DNA of 64,000 nucleotides from Ferrovibrio sp035304305 (GTDB lineage: Bacteria > Pseudomonadota > Alphaproteobacteria > Ferrovibrionales > Ferrovibrionaceae): assembly GCF_035304305.1 (NCBI RefSeq), contig NZ_DATGQG010000022.1:11476-75475 (forward strand), written 5' to 3'. A program made the translations under genes and the position numbers. Below the pieces are notes generated by a model. The model was not told the DNA's origin. It searched no databases and saw only the letters and a program-made list of their open reading frames with translations. Below, piece by piece: positions 60,396 to 64,000 of the stretch (positions within the stretch are counted from its first letter, which is position 1; every line of letters begins with the position of its first letter).

Positions 60396-61444
60396 GAACG
60401 CCGTTCGCCGCGGCACGGCTGCTCGTCCTGCTCGTCGTGATCTGCAGCCTTCCGCTCGGCTGCGCGGCGGGGAATGCGGGCCGGATCGAAGAGGCGGTCC
60501 GGCGGGCGGAGCCGGGCGCCATCATCTACATCCCCCCGGGCACCTATCGGGTCGCCGATCTCGAGATCCCGCCGGAGGTGACGCTCTACGCGCCAAGCGG
60601 TGCCACTCTGGTCGGCAACCTGGTCGTCCGTGGCCCCGGCACCGTGATCCGCGGTCTTACTTTCGACGGCGGCAGCATCGATATCTCGGAGTCCCGCGCC
60701 GTCACCATCGGCGACTGCGCCTTCCGGGGCGGCGAAACCGCGATCCGGCTCGACGGCGCAACCGAGGCGCTGATCATCAACAATGACTTCCGCGGCGTTT
60801 CGGGCGGCGTCATCACGGGGTGGGGGCTGGACCGCTCGACCATCTCCGGCAACCACTTCGCCGGCTGCGGCCAGTGCATCAATCTCGCCTTCAACAACGA
60901 CCGCAGTCGCGGACGGAACATCGTGGTCGAGCGCAACCGCTTCCGCGGCGTTGCCCGGATGCCCCTGGAGGTCGGTCCGCTCGGGGCCTATACCGAAAAC
61001 CTCGTCGTGCGCGACAACTGGGCAGAGGATTTCCGCAATCGCGGCCCCGATCCGGGCGACACCATGTCTACCTTCGTCGCCTATTCGCTGGTGCCGACCA
61101 ATGGCGTCAACACGGTGATCACGGGCAATTACGCAATCGCGGGCCCCCGCGGCCGCGGCGATATCGGCATTGAGCTGGCCGGCTCGGGCCAGATCGCGGG
61201 CAACCATATCGAGGATTTCCGCTTCGGTGCGATCGTTTACGGCGCCGGTTTCAGCGTCCACGACAATCTCTTCCTGAACGCGACGGACGCGGCCGTGCTC
61301 AATTATGGGAAGCAGGCCGGGCGGATCGATCTCACGGGTATGAGTCCGAAGATCACCCGCCCGCCCGAACGTCGCGACTGGCCGTGCCGTCCGGCGGGGG
61401 CGGCGCGGCAGCATGTCCGCCTGCCCGACTGGCCCTGCGACTGA
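60392..61444 (+). CDS. Exported right-handed beta-helix protein, paralogue of the secreted one
   Basis: The ATG at 60392 overlaps the polymerase stop (ATGA) and gives 350 residues. The N-terminus (MRTPFAAARLLVLLVVICSL, then PLGCAAG) is a signal peptide. A lipobox-like Cys is present, although Pro at -3 is unusual. The rest aligns along its length with residues 1-290 of the protein at 54582-56561. Shared features are the PPGTYRVADLEIPPEVTLYA start, GGVITGWGLDRSTISGNHFA, RMPLEVGPLGAYTENLVVRD and the near-identical VNTVITGNYA. It has no C-terminal repeats, so it stays in the periplasm or outer membrane. Its place behind the polymerase suggests action on nascent exopolysaccharide, as periplasmic lyases or epimerases do. 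Confidence 0.85.
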   Translation: MRTPFAAARLLVLLVVICSLPLGCAAGNAGRIEEAVRRAEPGAIIYIPPGTYRVADLEIPPEVTLYAPSGATLVGNLVVRGPGTVIRGLTFDGGSIDISESRAVTIGDCAFRGGETAIRLDGATEALIINNDFRGVSGGVITGWGLDRSTISGNHFAGCGQCINLAFNNDRSRGRNIVVERNRFRGVARMPLEVGPLGAYTENLVVRDNWAEDFRNRGPDPGDTMSTFVAYSLVPTNGVNTVITGNYAIAGPRGRGDIGIELAGSGQIAGNHIEDFRFGAIVYGAGFSVHDNLFLNATDAAVLNYGKQAGRIDLTGMSPKITRPPERRDWPCRPAGAARQHVRLPDWPCD

Positions 61445-61489
61445 ATGCGCCGGCATCCCGTTTCATGGCGTGAACGGGCGTAGCGGCGG

Positions 61490-62080
61490 ATGGTCGAGGG
61501 CTTCTTCACGCGACTGACCCATCTCGGCGATCCGCTGCTGCTGCTCTTCTGCGGTCTGGGCGTGTTCCTCCATCTGTGGGGCGCCGACGAGCGCCGCGCT
61601 CTCGCCCGCAGCTGGGCCCTCGCTTTCGGCGTCTGCCTGCTGCTGACCGTCGCCGGAAAATTTGTCCTCCATCTCCTGCGCTGGAACGAGGGCAGCGCCC
61701 TGCGCCTGCTGAGCCCGAGCGGCCATGTGGCGATCGGTACCGGCTTCTACGGCCTCAGTGCCATGATGATTGCGCCGCAGCTTGGTCGCATTGCGCGCGC
61801 GCTGCTTTGGACCGGCATTGTGTTGCTGCTCACCCTGATCGCCATCAGCCGGCTGGTGCTTGATCTGCATTCAGTGCCGGAGATCATCCTCGCCTTCGCG
61901 ATCGGCGGTGCGTCGCTCGCCGTCTTCGTCGTCCACGCCCGCAATGTCCGTTCCGTCAGGCTCGGTACCGGACAGCTTGTCGCACTGGTCCTGCTGATCG
62001 CAGTTGCCTTCGCCATGCCGCGCGTGAGCGGAGAGGCGGTGATCCTGCATCTCGTCCGCAATCTGGTTGACACACCTTAA
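61490..62080 (+). CDS. PAP2-family membrane phosphatase
   Basis: The protein has 196 residues and about six hydrophobic spans (for example PLLLLFCGLGVFLHLW and LLWTGIVLLLTLIAISRLVL). PAP2 motifs are visible as SPSGHVAIGTGFYG (motif 2, catalytic His) and SRLVLDLHSVPEIILA (motif 3, Arg and His, with Glu in place of the usual Asp). Motif 1 (KxxxxxxRP) is weak, at KFVLHLLRWNEG. Such enzymes release phosphate from undecaprenyl pyrophosphate or related lipids and recycle the carrier, which fits its position beside the polymerase. It lies 45 bases after the beta-helix gene. The weak motif 1 leaves activity uncertain. Confidence 0.8.
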   Translation: MVEGFFTRLTHLGDPLLLLFCGLGVFLHLWGADERRALARSWALAFGVCLLLTVAGKFVLHLLRWNEGSALRLLSPSGHVAIGTGFYGLSAMMIAPQLGRIARALLWTGIVLLLTLIAISRLVLDLHSVPEIILAFAIGGASLAVFVVHARNVRSVRLGTGQLVALVLLIAVAFAMPRVSGEAVILHLVRNLVDTP

Positions 62081-62146
62081 GGAGAAAAATAGCCGTTTTT
62101 CGGCATTAATGCGCAGCAATGGTTGTGCGCTCCGGTGCCCGGATTC

Positions 62147-62165
62147 GGCCGGCCCCCAGCCGGCC
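62147..62165 (+). terminator. Weak hairpin after the PAP2 gene
   Basis: GGCCGGC, a 5-base loop and GCCGGCC are followed only by TTAAAA, so termination may be inefficient. It lies in the 259-base gap before recA. Confidence 0.4.
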
Positions 62166-62339
62166 TTAAAACCGGAACATCTGCGGCCTCCCGGGGACGT
62201 GAGGGGAACAATACAAAAATATCCAGCGAAACCAGTCATTTGCCGATTTCACTGGACAACGGCAACGATATGGGAACATATGAGGCCTGAAGCGCGTAAA
62301 ATTGCAATTGCCACCACCCCATGAAAGGATGCCGCCGCA

Positions 62340-63413
<1,074 letters not shown>

Positions 63414-63510
63414 TTTTCACCCCTGCCGCGCTACTTCAACCGGCAGGGATTTGCCCTCATCGGGCTGCATTTTAGAGCGTTAACTTTTCCCAATCTCTCC
63501 TCCATGGGAA

Positions 63511-63545
63511 CCCCGGTACCGGACCTCGGTACCGGGGTATTTTTT
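63511..63545 (+). terminator. Rho-independent terminator after recA
   Basis: An 11-bp perfect stem (CCCCGGTACCG, loop GACCT, complement) is followed by TATTTTTT. Confidence 0.95.
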
Positions 63546-63612
63546 GACCTCCGCACGCCGCTACCTGATCTAAAGTGTCAGATCACTTCCATTGCCCTCT
63601 CTTGCCGCACCC

Positions 63613-63641
63613 TTGCATCTCTCTAGCTTATGTGCTATATT
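63613..63641 (+). promoter_or_regulatory. Sigma-70-type promoter downstream of recA
   Basis: TTGCAT (63613-63618), 17 bases and TATATT (63636-63641). Transcription would begin near 63648 and run into DNA without a recognisable gene before the window ends. Confidence 0.55.
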
Positions 63642-63647
63642 TGTTCT

Positions 63648-64000
63648 TATTATTGAGCCGGAAGCGGGGCATTCAATGATCGGCTCTAGTGCCGGAGAAG
63701 GTTAACTTAAGCCCGGATAAGCACCAGATAAGAGCAAATAAGACTCGAATAAGCCCGGATTGACGCGCGTAAGCGGTGACCAGCGTGCTAACGCGCAAGG
63801 AAAAGCGGCCCGGCGCAGCATGGGGACCGGCATCCCGATGCCCTGAATTCCCCATCCGGCCAAGGCACTTAGGGATGGCGAGCTTGCTGGACAGGGGTGG
63901 GGTGGAACGGTAATTAAGGCCCCTTGCCGGGGTGGGTCCGGCTCATGACAATCTGTCCAGTTTCATGCGGCGCCGCTCGCCGGGCCGTCGACCAGGGATG
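63648..64000. other. Unassigned region at the right end, with helically phased ATAAG repeats
   Basis: No protein or known RNA was recognised here. Four ATAAG copies (63717, 63728, 63738, 63749) are spaced by 11, 10 and 11 bases and are flanked by two AAGCCCGGAT copies (63709-63718 and 63751-63760). The end of the window may hold a long leader of a downstream gene or an uncharacterised RNA. A protein-coding reading is not supported on either strand. Confidence 0.4.

Noticed and set aside
62081..62339. Possible LexA box before recA
   Set aside because: Three GAAC half sites are present, but none has a second half at the seven-base spacing of the alphaproteobacterial SOS box.
63648..64000. Possible tmRNA, RNase P RNA or 6S RNA after recA
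   Set aside because: No tag peptide, tRNA-like T arm or RNase P core motif could be found; a covariance search would be needed.

Overview
The window is GC-rich chromosomal DNA from a motile alphaproteobacterium, most likely of a Rhodospirillales-like lineage. The evidence is a FliX gene divergent from flgI, DUF1217 and DUF6468-type flagellar proteins, a CckA-like hybrid kinase behind flhB, CtrA-like TTAA-N7-TTAA boxes, FlbD-like palindromes next to sigma-54 promoters, and EcfG-type general stress promoters (GGAAC-N16/17-CGTT). No rRNA, tRNA, CRISPR array or insertion sequence was recognised.

Layout. (1) 1-6.0 kb: a catabolic operon with hydantoinase/oxoprolinase subunits B (cut by the window edge) and A, an isochorismatase-fold protein without its nucleophilic Cys, an FAD oxidoreductase and a tautomerase-SnoaL fusion. 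(2) 6.1-12.3 kb: a 24-residue membrane peptide under a stress promoter, then a minus-strand type I secretion locus (ABC exporter, HlyD adaptor, large DUF1593 substrate) and an IalB-like protein. (3) 12.4-16.5 kb: stress-type genes: HPF with a cold-shock-like tail, phosphoribosyltransferase, YbhN-like and YbhP-like proteins, PRC-barrel protein. (4) 16.5-38.8 kb: a flagellar block: flgN-like, flgJ-like and flgI; fliX; dksA; flgHAGF; fliL, fliM, DUF6468, MotE-like and DUF1217 genes; a giant TPR protein; fliPO and flhX; flgBC-fliE-fliQR-flhB-cckA. (5) 38.8-62.1 kb: an exopolysaccharide cluster with a tyrosine autokinase, an initiating sugar transferase, CDP-sugar and methyltransferase genes, WecB-type glycosyltransferase, flippase, deacetylase, two further glycosyltransferases, a ligase/polymerase, a PAP2 phosphatase and two paralogous beta-helix proteins. 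(6) 62.3 kb to the end: recA, its terminator, and about 450 bases of promoter-bearing DNA with no gene.

How the parts connect. The DUF1593 protein beside the type I exporter and the larger beta-helix protein 46 kb away share three C-terminal repeats of about 95 residues and almost the same last residues, so they are probably exported by the same machine. The larger beta-helix protein also has a paralogue of its N-terminal domain, with an N-terminal export signal, beside the polysaccharide polymerase. This suggests a cell-envelope and a secreted version of one polysaccharide-acting enzyme. Three exopolysaccharide transcription units carry a similar (CTTTT)n tract upstream. The autokinase is fused to an isochorismatase-like domain, the most unusual architecture in the window.
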